A stretch of DNA of 64,000 nucleotides from contig JANQQF010000155.1 in NCBI GenBank assembly GCA_028285035.1, positions 62,001 through 126,000 of the forward strand, given 5' to 3'. The position numbers and the translations under genes are program-made. This DNA comes from Phycisphaerae bacterium. Its GTDB lineage: Bacteria; Chloroflexota; Anaerolineae; 4572-78; J111. The notes under the pieces were generated by a model. The model had not been told where the DNA came from, made no database searches, and saw only the letters and a list, made by a program, of their open reading frames with translations. Below are positions 8,302-17,570 of this stretch, piece after piece (within the stretch, counting starts at the first letter, position 1; each line of letters starts with the position of its first letter).

Positions 8302-9990
8302 ATGCCAATGTTGGGAAGAAAAGGGATTTCCCTTAGCCCCCGCCATCTAAAACGATATCGAGAAATTGTTGAAGCCCTCATTCGACACGGTTTTGGCGCA
8401 GTGGTCGCTCAATTGGGGCTAGATGAATATTTGGGACTACCACGTATTTTCCGCCGCAAGCAGGAGCCACCGACCAATGGGGTCACCCCTGCAGAGCATC
8501 TCAGACGTGCCCTAGAGGAATTAGGACCTACCTTCATCAAACTCGGTCAAATCTTGAGTACCCGCCCTGACCTCATTCCCCCCACCTACTTAAGCGAGTT
8601 GAGCAAACTTCAGGACAATGTGACCTGCGAACCGTGGGAGTTAATCAAACCACAAATTGAGGCTGAATTAGGACAGCCTATTGAAGAAGTTTTCACCTAT
8701 TTTGATCAAACCCCATTAGCTGCGGCTTCACTAGGCCAAGTCCACGCCGCCACGCTACCAACCGGGGATGAGGTAGTGGTCAAGGTCCAACGCCCGAATA
8801 TTGAGCCAACCATCAATCTCGATCTTGACATTTTGTATGACTTAGCCCGACTGACCCAGGAGCGAACGCCGCTTGGGCAAGTGTACGATTTAATCGATAT
8901 GGCGGAAGATTTCGCCACAACAATGCAAACAGAGCTCAATTATCGGCGTGAGGCACATAATGCGGAACGATTTGAGCTAAATTTCAATGAGGAACCCCAC
9001 CTTCATATTCCTAAAATTTATTGGGCTTATACCACTCAACGCGTTTTGGTGATGGAGCGCCTGCGGGGCATCAAAATCGATGACATTGATGCCTTAGACG
9101 CCGCTGGATATGACCGCCATCAAATTGCCAATATTTGTGCCCACATCATTATCAAAGAGATTTTTGAGGATGGCTTTTTTCACGCTGATCCCCATCCTGG
9201 TAATTTTCTCGTCACCTCGAAGGAGGTAATCGGGGCGATGGATTTTGGGAAGGTGGGCTATCTTGATCATAACGATCAAACGGCCCTACTTCGCTTCTAT
9301 ATTTACCTCATTCAGATGGATGTTGAAGGGACCGTCGATCAGCTCATTCGGATGGGGGTAGCTAATCAAAAAACGGATCGCAAAGCCTTGGCCCGTGATA
9401 TCCGTCGGTTGCTCAAAAATTATCACGGAATGCCCCTTCAGGACATTCAGCTTGGTGGTATTTTAGATGGAATCGTGGGGATTGCCTTTCGACACCGGCT
9501 TAATTTATCCAGCGATTTGTGGAGTCTCATTAAAACGCTGGCGATGATGGAGGGGATGGGCTTGACTTTAGACCCAGACTTCAACATCTTCGAAGTATCT
9601 GAGCCTTACGTTCGCCGATTCCGACAAAATTTTTTATTGCCCTCAGAGTGGGGAGCATCGGCCTTGAGGAGCGGCACCGACTTTGCCGACCTGATTTCTC
9701 GGCTGCCTCGACAAACGACCCGTATTCTTGATCAGGTCGAACGGGGCGAAATCGGGGCTGAGATACGAATGCCAGATTTGCTCACCTCAGTCCAACGGCT
9801 AGACCGCATTGCCAATCGCCTAGCGATTACGATCATTACAAGCGCCTTTATCATCGCCTTGGCTGGGTTGATTGATGCCCTAAATTTTACTTGGCCCTGG
9901 GGCTGGGTCACCTGGCTCACCCTCGTTGCATTTGGGTTGGCATTGCTATTAGGTGTTTGGTTGATTCTGAGTATTTGGCGGTCTGGGTAA
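8302..9990 (+). CDS. AarF/UbiB/ABC1-family atypical kinase
   Basis: The protein is 562 residues long, membrane-anchored and of the UbiB/ADCK family. It has the K-x-G-Q-type motif (F-I-K-L-G-Q-I-L-S-T-R-P-D), an A-A-A-S-L-G-Q-V-H-A loop, V-V-V-K-V-Q-R-P with the catalytic lysine, H-A-D-P-H-P-G-N-F and A-M-D-F-G. Two transmembrane helices close the C-terminus. Family members have ATPase/kinase-like activity and support quinone or other isoprenoid lipid metabolism at the membrane. The start is uncertain. I chose the ATG at 8302 because the homologous region begins shortly after it. A TTG at 8224 would add 26 residues but has no Shine-Dalgarno sequence and abuts a possible -10 (TATACT near 8211). 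The next gene follows after 4 bases. Confidence 0.85.
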   Translation: MPMLGRKGISLSPRHLKRYREIVEALIRHGFGAVVAQLGLDEYLGLPRIFRRKQEPPTNGVTPAEHLRRALEELGPTFIKLGQILSTRPDLIPPTYLSELSKLQDNVTCEPWELIKPQIEAELGQPIEEVFTYFDQTPLAAASLGQVHAATLPTGDEVVVKVQRPNIEPTINLDLDILYDLARLTQERTPLGQVYDLIDMAEDFATTMQTELNYRREAHNAERFELNFNEEPHLHIPKIYWAYTTQRVLVMERLRGIKIDDIDALDAAGYDRHQIANICAHIIIKEIFEDGFFHADPHPGNFLVTSKEVIGAMDFGKVGYLDHNDQTALLRFYIYLIQMDVEGTVDQLIRMGVANQKTDRKALARDIRRLLKNYHGMPLQDIQLGGILDGIVGIAFRHRLNLSSDLWSLIKTLAMMEGMGLTLDPDFNIFEVSEPYVRRFRQNFLLPSEWGASALRSGTDFADLISRLPRQTTRILDQVERGEIGAEIRMPDLLTSVQRLDRIANRLAITIITSAFIIALAGLIDALNFTWPWGWVTWLTLVAFGLALLLGVWLILSIWRSG

Positions 9991-9994
9991 GACA

Positions 9995-11884
9995 ATGAAT
10001 CTCGTAACCATAAAAGCCGTTTCCAAACAATTCAGCGAGCGTCTCCTATTTGACCAGATTGATTTTCTGATCAATGCAGGCGACCGCATCGGTCTGATTG
10101 GGGCCAATGGGAGTGGCAAAACAACCCTGCTCAATATCATCGCTGGTGAGGAGTCACCAGACAAAGGGCAGGTCATGATCTGGGGTGGGGTTTCGATGCA
10201 ATATCTATCCCAAACCCCACAGCTTGATGAAAATATGACCATTCTCGATTATGTCTTCCAAAGTGATGCCCCCGAAATTCAACTCCTCCACGACTTTGAG
10301 CAAACGAGCGTAGCCCTTCAGAAACAGCCTGATGATGAACAGTTACAAGCCAAGCTAAGCGATCTCAGCCAAGAGATGGACCGAACCGGGAGTTGGGCAG
10401 CTGGAGCGACGGCAAAAACCATTTTGAGCAAGCTAGGTTTCACTGATTTTGGCCTCAAAATCGGTATCTTGAGCGGCGGCCAGCGACGCCGCGTGGCCAT
10501 GGCCCATGCCTTGCTCACCCCCGCCGATCTTTTGATCCTCGATGAGCCAACCAACCACATCGACGCGGATACGATCAGTTGGTTGGAAGAGTATTTGATG
10601 AAACGGGCTGGAGCCTTACTGATGGTCACCCACGATCGATATTTTTTGGATCGGGTGGCGAATCGAATCGTCGAATTAGACCGTCGCCAATTGGTCAGCT
10701 ATCCTGGCAACTATACCGAGTACTTGGCCCTCCGTACAGAGCGACAAGAACGGTTGGAAGCCGCAGAGGTCAAACGGCAAAATATGCTACGCCGGGAGTT
10801 GGCGTGGCTGCGCCGTGGTGCCCAGGCACGTAGCACCAAACAAAAGGCTCGAATACAACGAGTTGAGGCCCTAAAGGAGATTGAGTATGATCGGGGTGAT
10901 CAGCGGGTGACATTTGCTTTAGCGAGCCGTCGACTGGGCAAGCAGGTGCTTGAGGCCAAAGATTTGAGCAAACAGTTTGATGGCCCCAGCCTCTTCAATA
11001 ACATCGATTTCACCCTGAATCCAGGCGACCGTATCGGCATTGTCGGGCCAAATGGGGCAGGTAAAAGCACCTTTCTCAATATTCTGGCCCAAAAGCTTAC
11101 ACCCGACAATGGCACAATCCAGTGGGGCGAAACCGTTCATTTGGGCTACTATGACCAGGAAAGTGCCGGACTAAAGGATGAGCTACGGGTGCGTGATTTC
11201 ATTGATCAGGAAACACCGCTGATTCATACGGATGAAGGCGAGCGTGTCACCTCAACTCAGATGCTTGAATGGTTTCTCTTTACCCGTCCTGAACAACAAA
11301 CCTACATCGGTAGTTTGAGCGGGGGGGAGCGGCGACGGCTTTATCTGTTGCACGTTTTGGCTCAACAACCCAACGTCCTCTTTTTGGATGAGCCGACCAA
11401 CGATCTTGATATTCGCACCTTGAGCGTTTTAGAACAATTTCTGGATCACTTTAAAGGCTGTCTCATTGTCGTTAGTCACGATCGATATTTCCTTGATCGT
11501 AACGTAGATTATCTAATGAGTTTCGAGGATGGTGTACTTGGCACTCGTTATCCCACCCCGTACGAAACCTATCAGCAAATGCGGGCCGAGGCCCCAGAAC
11601 AGCCAGCTATTCAATCTAAGCCCATATCAGCCAAGCCTGTCTCCGCTAATGAGCGTAATCGTCCTCGAAAATTAAGTTGGAAAGAGCAACGTGAGTTTGA
11701 AGGACTGGAGGCTCGGATTGAAGCGTTAGAGACCGAGAAGGTAACGTTGGAAACTGAGATCAATGCCAGTGGCAATAACTTTGAGCGAATGGGGGCCTTG
11801 GCGCAACAGCTTGAGGCGGTAGAGACGGAATTAGCCACGGCTGAGGAAAGATGGCTGGAGTTATCAGAGATTGTTGAGGGGTAA
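9995..11884 (+). CDS. ABC-F family ATPase (Uup/EttA-like)
   Basis: The 629-residue protein contains two ABC ATPase domains and no membrane segment. Walker A sites are G-A-N-G-S-G-K-T-T and G-P-N-G-A-G-K-S-T, signature motifs L-S-G-G-Q-R-R-R and L-S-G-G-E-R-R-R, and Walker B sites end in L-D-E-P-T-N-H and L-D-E-P-T-N-D. The interdomain linker is basic, as in ribosome-binding ABC-F proteins. A C-terminal coiled coil (about 550-625) is like that of Uup. ABC-F proteins act on the ribosome in translation control or antibiotic protection, and Uup also affects transposon excision. I see nothing that separates these roles. It lies between the aarF-like gene (4 bases) and the nuclease gene (3 bases), so the three are probably co-transcribed. 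Confidence 0.9.
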   Translation: MNLVTIKAVSKQFSERLLFDQIDFLINAGDRIGLIGANGSGKTTLLNIIAGEESPDKGQVMIWGGVSMQYLSQTPQLDENMTILDYVFQSDAPEIQLLHDFEQTSVALQKQPDDEQLQAKLSDLSQEMDRTGSWAAGATAKTILSKLGFTDFGLKIGILSGGQRRRVAMAHALLTPADLLILDEPTNHIDADTISWLEEYLMKRAGALLMVTHDRYFLDRVANRIVELDRRQLVSYPGNYTEYLALRTERQERLEAAEVKRQNMLRRELAWLRRGAQARSTKQKARIQRVEALKEIEYDRGDQRVTFALASRRLGKQVLEAKDLSKQFDGPSLFNNIDFTLNPGDRIGIVGPNGAGKSTFLNILAQKLTPDNGTIQWGETVHLGYYDQESAGLKDELRVRDFIDQETPLIHTDEGERVTSTQMLEWFLFTRPEQQTYIGSLSGGERRRLYLLHVLAQQPNVLFLDEPTNDLDIRTLSVLEQFLDHFKGCLIVVSHDRYFLDRNVDYLMSFEDGVLGTRYPTPYETYQQMRAEAPEQPAIQSKPISAKPVSANERNRPRKLSWKEQREFEGLEARIEALETEKVTLETEINASGNNFERMGALAQQLEAVETELATAEERWLELSEIVEG

Positions 11885-11887
11885 TTA

Positions 11888-13114
11888 GTGCTCAAATCTG
11901 AATTAATTCGTCCCCGCCTCAAAGTTCGAGATGGGCAGGTATGGCCTCAAGCTTTGCCTGCCGATTATCACAATCTGGGTACCGCTCAACAACTATCGGC
12001 TATTTTTCAAGCCCACAGCGGACAAAGCCGCAATACATTGAATGAGGCTCTACGAGCGTATGAAGGCGATCGGCTGGATTATCCAGTCATCAGAGGGTTG
12101 GCCTCAGTATTAGAAAACCGTTGCACTTTTGGTAATGAGCCACCAATTTCCCCTGTTGAACTACGTACGCATCTTTTCCAGCGTGGCCCGGTGACCAGCA
12201 AGCAGGATCTTTTTAGCCCCCTTGACCGTACCCAACTTATCGCCGAAGCAGCAGCCCATTTTGAGATTACTCCTCAACAGGTGGAAACCGCCCTTTTCGC
12301 TGATTTGGCCGAGGAACAAATTCTGCTTGACCCCGGCGAACCCATCCCGCCACAAGATTTAATTGCCCGTTATAATTTAGAAGTCGCCCGTGGTCTCCTT
12401 TATTGGGCTAGAGAGGTTCGTATCACGATTAGCGATACCTACAAAGATATCTTCAAATATATCAAACTATTCAAATTAATGTACACCATTCAGCCGTTGT
12501 CTGATCAACAAGGTTATCATATCACCTTGCACGGTCCGATTTCACCGTTTGTGCAATCGACCATTCGCTACGGGCTGCAATTCGCCAAATTTATGCCTGC
12601 CTTGTTGCTGGGGCAGGAATGGCGAATGGAAGCAGATGTCCAACCACCAAGCGTTCGCAGCACGGAACCTTTGCGCTATACATTGGATGATCAAACGCCC
12701 CTCAAATCACACTTTAAAGCCTCAGGCCTATTCGATAGTGCGCTTGAAGCTGATTTTGCGGCTGAATTTGAGGCCAAATATGGTGGCGCGAAACGAAAAT
12801 GGGAGTTGGTTCGGGAAGATGAATTAATCCTTGTCGGCGACACGGTCATGATCCCCGACTTTTCCCTAACGCATCGTAAAGATGGTCGCCGCGCCCTAAT
12901 AGAACTCATTGGATTTTGGCACCCCAACTACCTTGAACGCAAATTAGAAAAGGTACGCCAAGCGCAACGCACAGATTTGATTTTGATTGTTTATGAGAAA
13001 GTGAATGTTGCCGAAGCCGCCTTGACAGAAGCATCTGCGGGCGAGGTGCTAACGTTTAGCCGTAAGCCTGTGCTTAAGGATGTATTAGCAGTAGCAGAAC
13101 GAAGTGCAATCTAG
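11888..13114 (+). CDS. DUF790 family nuclease (Bax1-like)
   Basis: This 408-residue DUF790 protein starts with GTG three bases after the ABC-F stop. The C-terminal part has a PD-(D/E)xK-like signature: I-P-D324-F-S-L, then L-I-E339-L-I-G-F-W, then K352 in L-E-R-K-L-E-K. This fits the nuclease described for archaeal Bax1, the partner of the XPB helicase in DNA unwinding and incision. No XPB gene is adjacent or anywhere in the window. The placement behind an ABC-F ATPase may be mere operon packing. I am confident of the family, moderately so of the nuclease activity, and unsure about a DNA repair role in this organism. Confidence 0.8.
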   Translation: MLKSELIRPRLKVRDGQVWPQALPADYHNLGTAQQLSAIFQAHSGQSRNTLNEALRAYEGDRLDYPVIRGLASVLENRCTFGNEPPISPVELRTHLFQRGPVTSKQDLFSPLDRTQLIAEAAAHFEITPQQVETALFADLAEEQILLDPGEPIPPQDLIARYNLEVARGLLYWAREVRITISDTYKDIFKYIKLFKLMYTIQPLSDQQGYHITLHGPISPFVQSTIRYGLQFAKFMPALLLGQEWRMEADVQPPSVRSTEPLRYTLDDQTPLKSHFKASGLFDSALEADFAAEFEAKYGGAKRKWELVREDELILVGDTVMIPDFSLTHRKDGRRALIELIGFWHPNYLERKLEKVRQAQRTDLILIVYEKVNVAEAALTEASAGEVLTFSRKPVLKDVLAVAERSAI

Positions 13115-13271
13115 GCATTTACGATTTTAGATTTACGATTTACGGTAGTATTTCTTCCCTACTTCCCCTCGTGACAATGCGCTGCGTTATCACACTTTCT
13201 TCATTTCCAACACAGAGCATTTAAGCCAGAGTTGCACCAAAAACTCCCCCAAAATTCCTGACAATTTCTGC

Positions 13272-13299
13272 TTGACATATCACAAAATGGTGTTACAAT
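13272..13299 (+). promoter_or_regulatory. Sigma-70-type promoter before the 143-residue protein
   Basis: TTGACA at 13272-13277 and TACAAT at 13294-13299 are separated by 16 bases. Transcription would start near 13306, leaving a leader of about 134 bases before the ATG at 13440. It is one of the two best promoter matches I found in the window. Confidence 0.7.
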
Positions 13300-13309
13300 A
13301 CCTGCATCA

Positions 13310-13321
13310 GAACATATGTTC
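13310..13321. promoter_or_regulatory. LexA/DinR-like operator palindrome
   Basis: GAACATATGTTC is a perfect 12-bp palindrome of the form GAAC-N4-GTTC, the LexA (DinR) box of Bacillota and Actinomycetota. It covers about +4 to +15 relative to the predicted start site, where a bound repressor would block transcription. Whether LexA of this phylum reads this motif is not shown by the window. Confidence 0.55.
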
Positions 13322-13439
13322 GCATATAATTTCGTTCAAGATTTATCATAAAATCGGCAGTTCTGGCTGGTAATCTAAAGCTATTTTTAACTAATCACAA
13401 ACACCAGTCATTAACCATTATTTTAGGAGGAACAAGCTT

Positions 13440-13871
13440 ATGCCAATTGAAAGAGATTTTTTGGATGGAAATGGGACATTGCCAATTTTGTTCAAAGTCA
13501 ATGAGACCATTGAAGTGTGGGATGGCCAAGTGGCATTGATTGTGGATCAGTTATTGAACCATATCAAAGTGCTAACAAATTTGGCTGAGGGTCCGGCGGA
13601 TGAGTCGGTATTTGAAGCATTGTCTCGATTTCCTCGCTATCAAACCCGACGCGGGGGATTCATTAATGATGCAACACCGGAAAGTGTTTCAACGACCCTG
13701 ATTGCTGAGTGCATTGTCTTGCTACGCTGTTTGGTCAAAGTGGCCCCCATTATGAAGGTAGACCAAGATGAACGAAATCAAATTTTAGAGGCAATCCAGG
13801 CCAAGATTCCATTTTTGGACTATCACTATATCGATAGCATATCAATTTCAGATGCACAACGGGAGGATTAA
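13440..13871 (+). CDS. Hypothetical protein, possibly SOS-regulated
   Basis: This 143-residue acidic protein has no signal peptide, no membrane segment and no family I recognise. The middle and C-terminal thirds look alpha-helical, with regular Leu/Ile/Val spacing. The start is firm: an AGGAGG lies about nine bases upstream of ATG 13440. The gene stands alone, with its own strong promoter, a LexA-like palindrome at the start site and two inverted repeats downstream at 13884-14000. The promoter context suggests a DNA-damage-inducible gene, but the sequence itself says nothing about the function. Confidence 0.75.
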   Translation: MPIERDFLDGNGTLPILFKVNETIEVWDGQVALIVDQLLNHIKVLTNLAEGPADESVFEALSRFPRYQTRRGGFINDATPESVSTTLIAECIVLLRCLVKVAPIMKVDQDERNQILEAIQAKIPFLDYHYIDSISISDAQRED

Positions 13872-13883
13872 GGGCTGAGGATA

Positions 13884-13938
13884 ATTACGATTTTGGATTT
13901 AGTCGATGCTTCATAAATTATAACTCCAAAATCGTAAT
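13884..13938. repeat. 14-bp inverted repeat downstream of the 143-residue gene
   Basis: ATTACGATTTTGGA (13884-13897) and TCCAAAATCGTAAT (13925-13938) are perfect inverted arms with a 27-base loop. No T-run follows. The ATTACGATTT word resembles the TTTACGATTT words iterated near 13116-13148. Confidence 0.75.
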
Positions 13939-13954
13939 CCAATCTCGGGTGGTC

Positions 13955-14000
13955 GGATTATTAGCTAAATCGTAGGCACATTGGATTTGGCTAATAATCC
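13955..14000. repeat. 17-bp inverted repeat
   Basis: Arms of 17 bases at 13955-13971 and 13984-14000 (GGATTATTAGC.../...GCTAATAATCC) match except for one wobble position, with a 12-base loop. It follows the previous inverted repeat by 16 bases. Without a T-run it is either a REP-like element, an mRNA-stabilising hairpin or a small structured RNA. The rest of the gap up to 14292 shows no gene. Confidence 0.75.
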
Positions 14001-14292
14001 GGGTAACTGAGGTGAGGTTATTTGAGGAGGTGTAGGTACAAAATGTTGTGAATAGAAAGATTCTTATACAAATCTAACAATAATCTAGCAAAAATATAAC
14101 AGTAAATTGATATTCTACTGAAGCGTATACCTAAAAAAGGCATTCCACCAACACTAGAACAACTACCTAACAAATTACACAGGCCGGAGTTTTTCACGTT
14201 ATCTGCCATCAATTGAAAATCCAGGATATACGAGCAATTGATTGTTGATAATGAACGCAGGATTTCAGCCAGACCAGAGGAGGTCAGATTCC

Positions 14293-14832
14293 ATGTCAAA
14301 TGTATTCAAACAAATTTCAAAGAATACCCGGCCAATCATCATGTTTGCTTGGCCACTGGGGGTATTGTTAGTCGCATTTTCCATCATCTTGATGTTTGAG
14401 GATTATGCGACCTCAAGAGCGGGCTATTTGGCTCTGCCTACGCAAAAAGTTAACAACGGTTGGGTCACCTTCGCAGTAGCCGCCCTACCACAGGTCGGCC
14501 AGATCGTGCTATTTTACATCTTTGGGCGAGATACACGTCGAGGTTGGGCGGCCTTACTTGCCGCGTGTTTCTTTATCGTCGATTTGGGAACCGATGCTTG
14601 GTTTAAAAGTGCCGGCGCGTGGTCATTGATGCCTTTAGCTGTCGTTGAAAGTCTCTTTGTCTTCACCATCGGCTCCGAAGTATTATTCACCATTGCCATT
14701 GGCTTTATTGCCGAGACATTTGGTGAGTTCATCATGGCAATTAGCGGCTTTTTGAAAGGGACAACCGATGCTTTCCGAGGCGCGCTCGATAATTTGGGTG
14801 TGACCACAGATGCAGAGCACCCCCAGCGATAA
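14293..14832 (+). CDS. Polytopic membrane protein, unknown function
   Basis: The protein is 179 residues long with about four hydrophobic segments: near residues 14-35, 57-80, 88-108 and 115-150. The loops between them are short. No catalytic or transporter signature is visible and I do not recognise a family. I chose ATG 14293 because GAGGAGG lies about ten bases upstream. The frame is open back to 14242, but starts there have no ribosome-binding site. A strong terminator lies 35 bases after the stop, so it is probably monocistronic. Confidence 0.78.
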   Translation: MSNVFKQISKNTRPIIMFAWPLGVLLVAFSIILMFEDYATSRAGYLALPTQKVNNGWVTFAVAALPQVGQIVLFYIFGRDTRRGWAALLAACFFIVDLGTDAWFKSAGAWSLMPLAVVESLFVFTIGSEVLFTIAIGFIAETFGEFIMAISGFLKGTTDAFRGALDNLGVTTDAEHPQR

Positions 14833-14866
14833 AGTTGTAACATAAGCGATAAATGAAAAGATGAAT

Positions 14867-14902
14867 ATAGCGGAGGCCAGAAATTTTCCTGGCCTCCGCT
14901 AT
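14867..14902 (+). terminator. Intrinsic terminator after the membrane protein gene
   Basis: A perfect 14-bp stem (core AGCGGAGGCCAG/CTGGCCTCCGCT) has an 8-base loop, followed by a T-rich tail broken by single other bases (GTCTTTATATT). Confidence 0.8.
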
Positions 14903-15311
14903 GTCTTTATATTATCACTGAACAATTTTGTCATCCAGACTATTTTCTATGAGATTTCCCAAAAAACCCAAACAGTGGAACCAAAAATTAGGGTTCAGCG
15001 TAATTAATTAAGTCTAACAGTAATCTAATAGTTCTCTCATTCTGAGTTAATGTACGCTCAAGATAATGTACTGTAACGTTGTGTTAACAAAGTAACAGTG
15101 GGGCAAGGTAGCAAGGGTGCAGCAGTATAGCGTGACAAACATTTACCCCTTGCTATTTTTCAATTTATCATTTTATAGCTTGTAACAACGAAAAATACCA
15201 CTAATTACCTAAAGACAAAATTAACAGAGTAGGCTAACATTTAGTTACATCCAAAATTCCAGGTTACTACTCTATCTGATCCTACTTCAATTCTATATTA
15301 AGGAGAAACTC
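14903..15311. other. Intergenic region upstream of ftsH
   Basis: The stretch is AT-rich with no credible gene. It contains the iterated word pair GGCAAGGTAGCAAGGG (15102-15117) and an inverted repeat AGCAAGGG (15110-15117)/CCCTTGCT (15147-15154) followed by ATTTTTC, which could act as a weak terminator. The ftsH promoter should lie in the last 150 bases, but no convincing -35/-10 pair stands out. Confidence 0.45.
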
Positions 15312-17183
15312 GTGAATCCAAAAGATAGTCCCCAGGAGAACAACCGCCAGATAATGATGAACCGCCCAATCATTTTTGCGGTTATTTTATTGGCCATTGG
15401 CATATACTTCTACAGTATCAACACCCAAAGTGCTAACGTCGAAGATGCCCAGCTTCCTCAAATTGTGGCCGCCATTGAAGCTGGTGAAATTCAAACTTTA
15501 ACGGTACGGGGTGATGAGTTAGTTGCTACCCGAGCTGACGGGACAAGCCTCGGGGCACGGAAAGAAGCCAACATCAGTACTGTCGAAGCCCTACAAATTA
15601 TGGGTATCTCGGACGAAAATTTACGCAACCTTCCCATCGAAGTTGAAGCACCCTCAGTTGGGGCTGGGGCCATCTTTGGAATGTTGTTAACTTTTGCCCC
15701 CATTCTTTTTATTGGTTACATTTTATTCCGCCTGTTCCGACAGATGCCAGGTAACGGCGGTCCGTTTGGAATGCCAGGACGTGTGGGGCGCAGCAACCCT
15801 CGCGTGATGGGTGGCACCAATGATAAAGATGAAAAGGTAGAACGCCCAGTGGTCACCTTTGATGATGTCGCTGGGGCTGAACAAGCAAAATTAGAATTAC
15901 AGGAAGTCGTAGAATTCCTAAAAGAGGCTGATAAGTTCATCAAACTTGGGGCGCGTATTCCTAAAGGTGTACTGATGGCTGGACCTCCTGGTACAGGTAA
16001 AACCTTGATGGCGAAAGCTGTCGCAGGTGAAGCGGGGGTGCCCTTCTTCAGTATCTCTGGTTCTGAATTTGTCGAGATGTTTGTTGGGGTTGGGGCCTCA
16101 CGTGTACGTGACTTATTCAAACGAGCTCGCGAACAAGCGCCTGCGGTTATCTTCGTTGATGAGATCGATGCAGTAGGTCGTCAACGTGGGATCGGTATGG
16201 GTGGTGGTAATGATGAGCGTGAACAAACGCTCAACCAAATTTTGGTCGAAATGGATGGTTTTGGCACAGACACCAATGTAATTGTCATGGCGGCAACAAA
16301 CCGCCCCGACGTGCTTGACCCAGCACTGCTCCGTCCCGGCCGTTTTGACCGCAAAGTGATTTTAGACCGACCCGATGTAAATGGTCGTGAAGCAATTTTG
16401 CACATTCATACCAAAGGGAAACCACTTTCATCAGACATCAACATCCCTGATCTTGCTAAGTTAACGCCTGGTTTTGTTGGGGCTGATTTAGAGAACTTGG
16501 TCAATGAAGCCGCTATTCTGGCCGCCCGTCGTAACTTGATGCAAATCGGTCGCGCCGAGTTCCAAGATGCAATGGAACGCATCATTGCTGGACCAGAACG
16601 CAAAGGGAAGATTATCAGTGATCACGAACGTGAGGTCATTGCCTATCACGAAGCCGGTCACGCAGTGGTCATGCACAATCTCCAAAACAGCGATCCTGTT
16701 CACAAAGTGAGCATCGTCTCACGGGGAATGGCCTTAGGTTACACCATGCCTCTCCCTGAAAGCGACAAATATCTGCGCACCAAAGAAGCATTTGAGGATG
16801 AAATTATTGGGTTGCTTGGTGGTCGAGCGGCTGAAGAGGTAATCTTTAATCAAATTACAACTGGCGCGTCAAACGACTTGGAACGTGCAACAAAGTTGGC
16901 TCGGGCAATGGTCACCCGCTATGGGTTTAGTGAAAAGCTTGGATTACGCACATTTGGGGAAGAGCAAGGCAATCCTTTCCTTGGTAGAATGGGTGAAACC
17001 CGTGATTATAGTGAAGAGATGGCCGAGTCAATTGACCAGGAAATTCGCCTCATTCTCGATGCCTCTTACAAGAAGGCTAAAGAAATTTTGAAAACGCAAC
17101 AGGAAAAATTAGAAAACCTGGCCGTTACCTTACTCGATATTGAAACGGTTGAGCGCCCACAATTTGAAACGATGATGGCGTAG
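15312..17183 (+). CDS. ftsH: FtsH, ATP-dependent membrane zinc metalloprotease
   Basis: The 623-residue length is typical of FtsH, the AAA+ protease that extracts and degrades membrane and short-lived cytosolic proteins. Two transmembrane segments (about 15-35 and 119-139) flank the periplasmic domain. Walker A is G-P-P-G-T-G-K-T at 224-231, Walker B ends V-D-E-I-D-A, and the second region of homology reads R-P-G-R-F-D-R. The zinc site H446-E-A-G-H450 is intact. The start is GTG 15312, with AAGGAG eight bases upstream. An internal ATG at 15354 would still precede the first membrane segment. It appears to be monocistronic and is followed by two strong inverted repeats. Confidence 0.96.
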   Translation: MNPKDSPQENNRQIMMNRPIIFAVILLAIGIYFYSINTQSANVEDAQLPQIVAAIEAGEIQTLTVRGDELVATRADGTSLGARKEANISTVEALQIMGISDENLRNLPIEVEAPSVGAGAIFGMLLTFAPILFIGYILFRLFRQMPGNGGPFGMPGRVGRSNPRVMGGTNDKDEKVERPVVTFDDVAGAEQAKLELQEVVEFLKEADKFIKLGARIPKGVLMAGPPGTGKTLMAKAVAGEAGVPFFSISGSEFVEMFVGVGASRVRDLFKRAREQAPAVIFVDEIDAVGRQRGIGMGGGNDEREQTLNQILVEMDGFGTDTNVIVMAATNRPDVLDPALLRPGRFDRKVILDRPDVNGREAILHIHTKGKPLSSDINIPDLAKLTPGFVGADLENLVNEAAILAARRNLMQIGRAEFQDAMERIIAGPERKGKIISDHEREVIAYHEAGHAVVMHNLQNSDPVHKVSIVSRGMALGYTMPLPESDKYLRTKEAFEDEIIGLLGGRAAEEVIFNQITTGASNDLERATKLARAMVTRYGFSEKLGLRTFGEEQGNPFLGRMGETRDYSEEMAESIDQEIRLILDASYKKAKEILKTQQEKLENLAVTLLDIETVERPQFETMMA

Positions 17184-17245
17184 GTTGATTGTGAACAGGG
17201 CGCTAATTTAGCACACATCTTTTCAGAAAAAATAAGTCTTATTCC

Positions 17246-17302
17246 AAGTAGCAAGGTAAGAAGGTCGTAAAGTATGAAAACACGACCGACACCTTGCTAC
17301 TT
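17246..17302. repeat. Nested inverted repeat downstream of ftsH
   Basis: AAGTAGCAAGGT (17246-17257) pairs perfectly with ACCTTGCTACTT (17291-17302). Inside the loop GGTCGT (17262-17267) pairs with ACGACC (17282-17287). A TTATTTC tail follows. It uses the same AAGGTAGCAAG vocabulary as 15102 and 60544, so it may be both a terminator and a copy of a dispersed repeat family. Confidence 0.7.
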
Positions 17303-17350
17303 GTTATTTCTCGCCAAATCGGGTACATAGTAACGGTATAACAATAAAAA

Positions 17351-17377
17351 AGTGGGCTGGCAAATTGCCAGCCCACT
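17351..17377. terminator. Terminator hairpin downstream of ftsH
   Basis: A perfect 12-bp stem (AGTGGGCTGGCA/TGCCAGCCCACT) has a three-base loop. The plus-strand tail is weak (CTCATTTAT), while the minus-strand tail is a run of T. Confidence 0.75.
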
Positions 17378-17498
17378 CTCATTTATATCGAGAACTTACC
17401 AGTCCAGTCGTAGCGTTCCCAACTCACACCTATATCCAACCTATTTCACCATTTGACCATAAGAGTTGTGCTCACGAATGGACTAGTAAGGTTGTGCA

Positions 17499-17504
17499 TA
17501 TAAT
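17499..17504 (+). promoter_or_regulatory. Possible -10 box upstream of the YdjM-like gene
   Basis: TATAAT at 17499-17504 lies 66 bases before the ATG. No good -35 is seen at the right distance, although a TG lies close upstream. Confidence 0.3.
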
Positions 17505-17570
17505 ATAGTCGGTACCTTAGAAATGTCTGAGCGTTGGATTAAAGGAAAATGAGAGAGGAAGGCAACAGAA

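Noticed and set aside
14018..14299. 93-codon open frame on the minus strand in the gap before the membrane protein gene
   Set aside because: It overlaps the start of the plus-strand gene and its strong ribosome-binding site, has no homologous features I recognise, and covers the area next to the inverted repeats.
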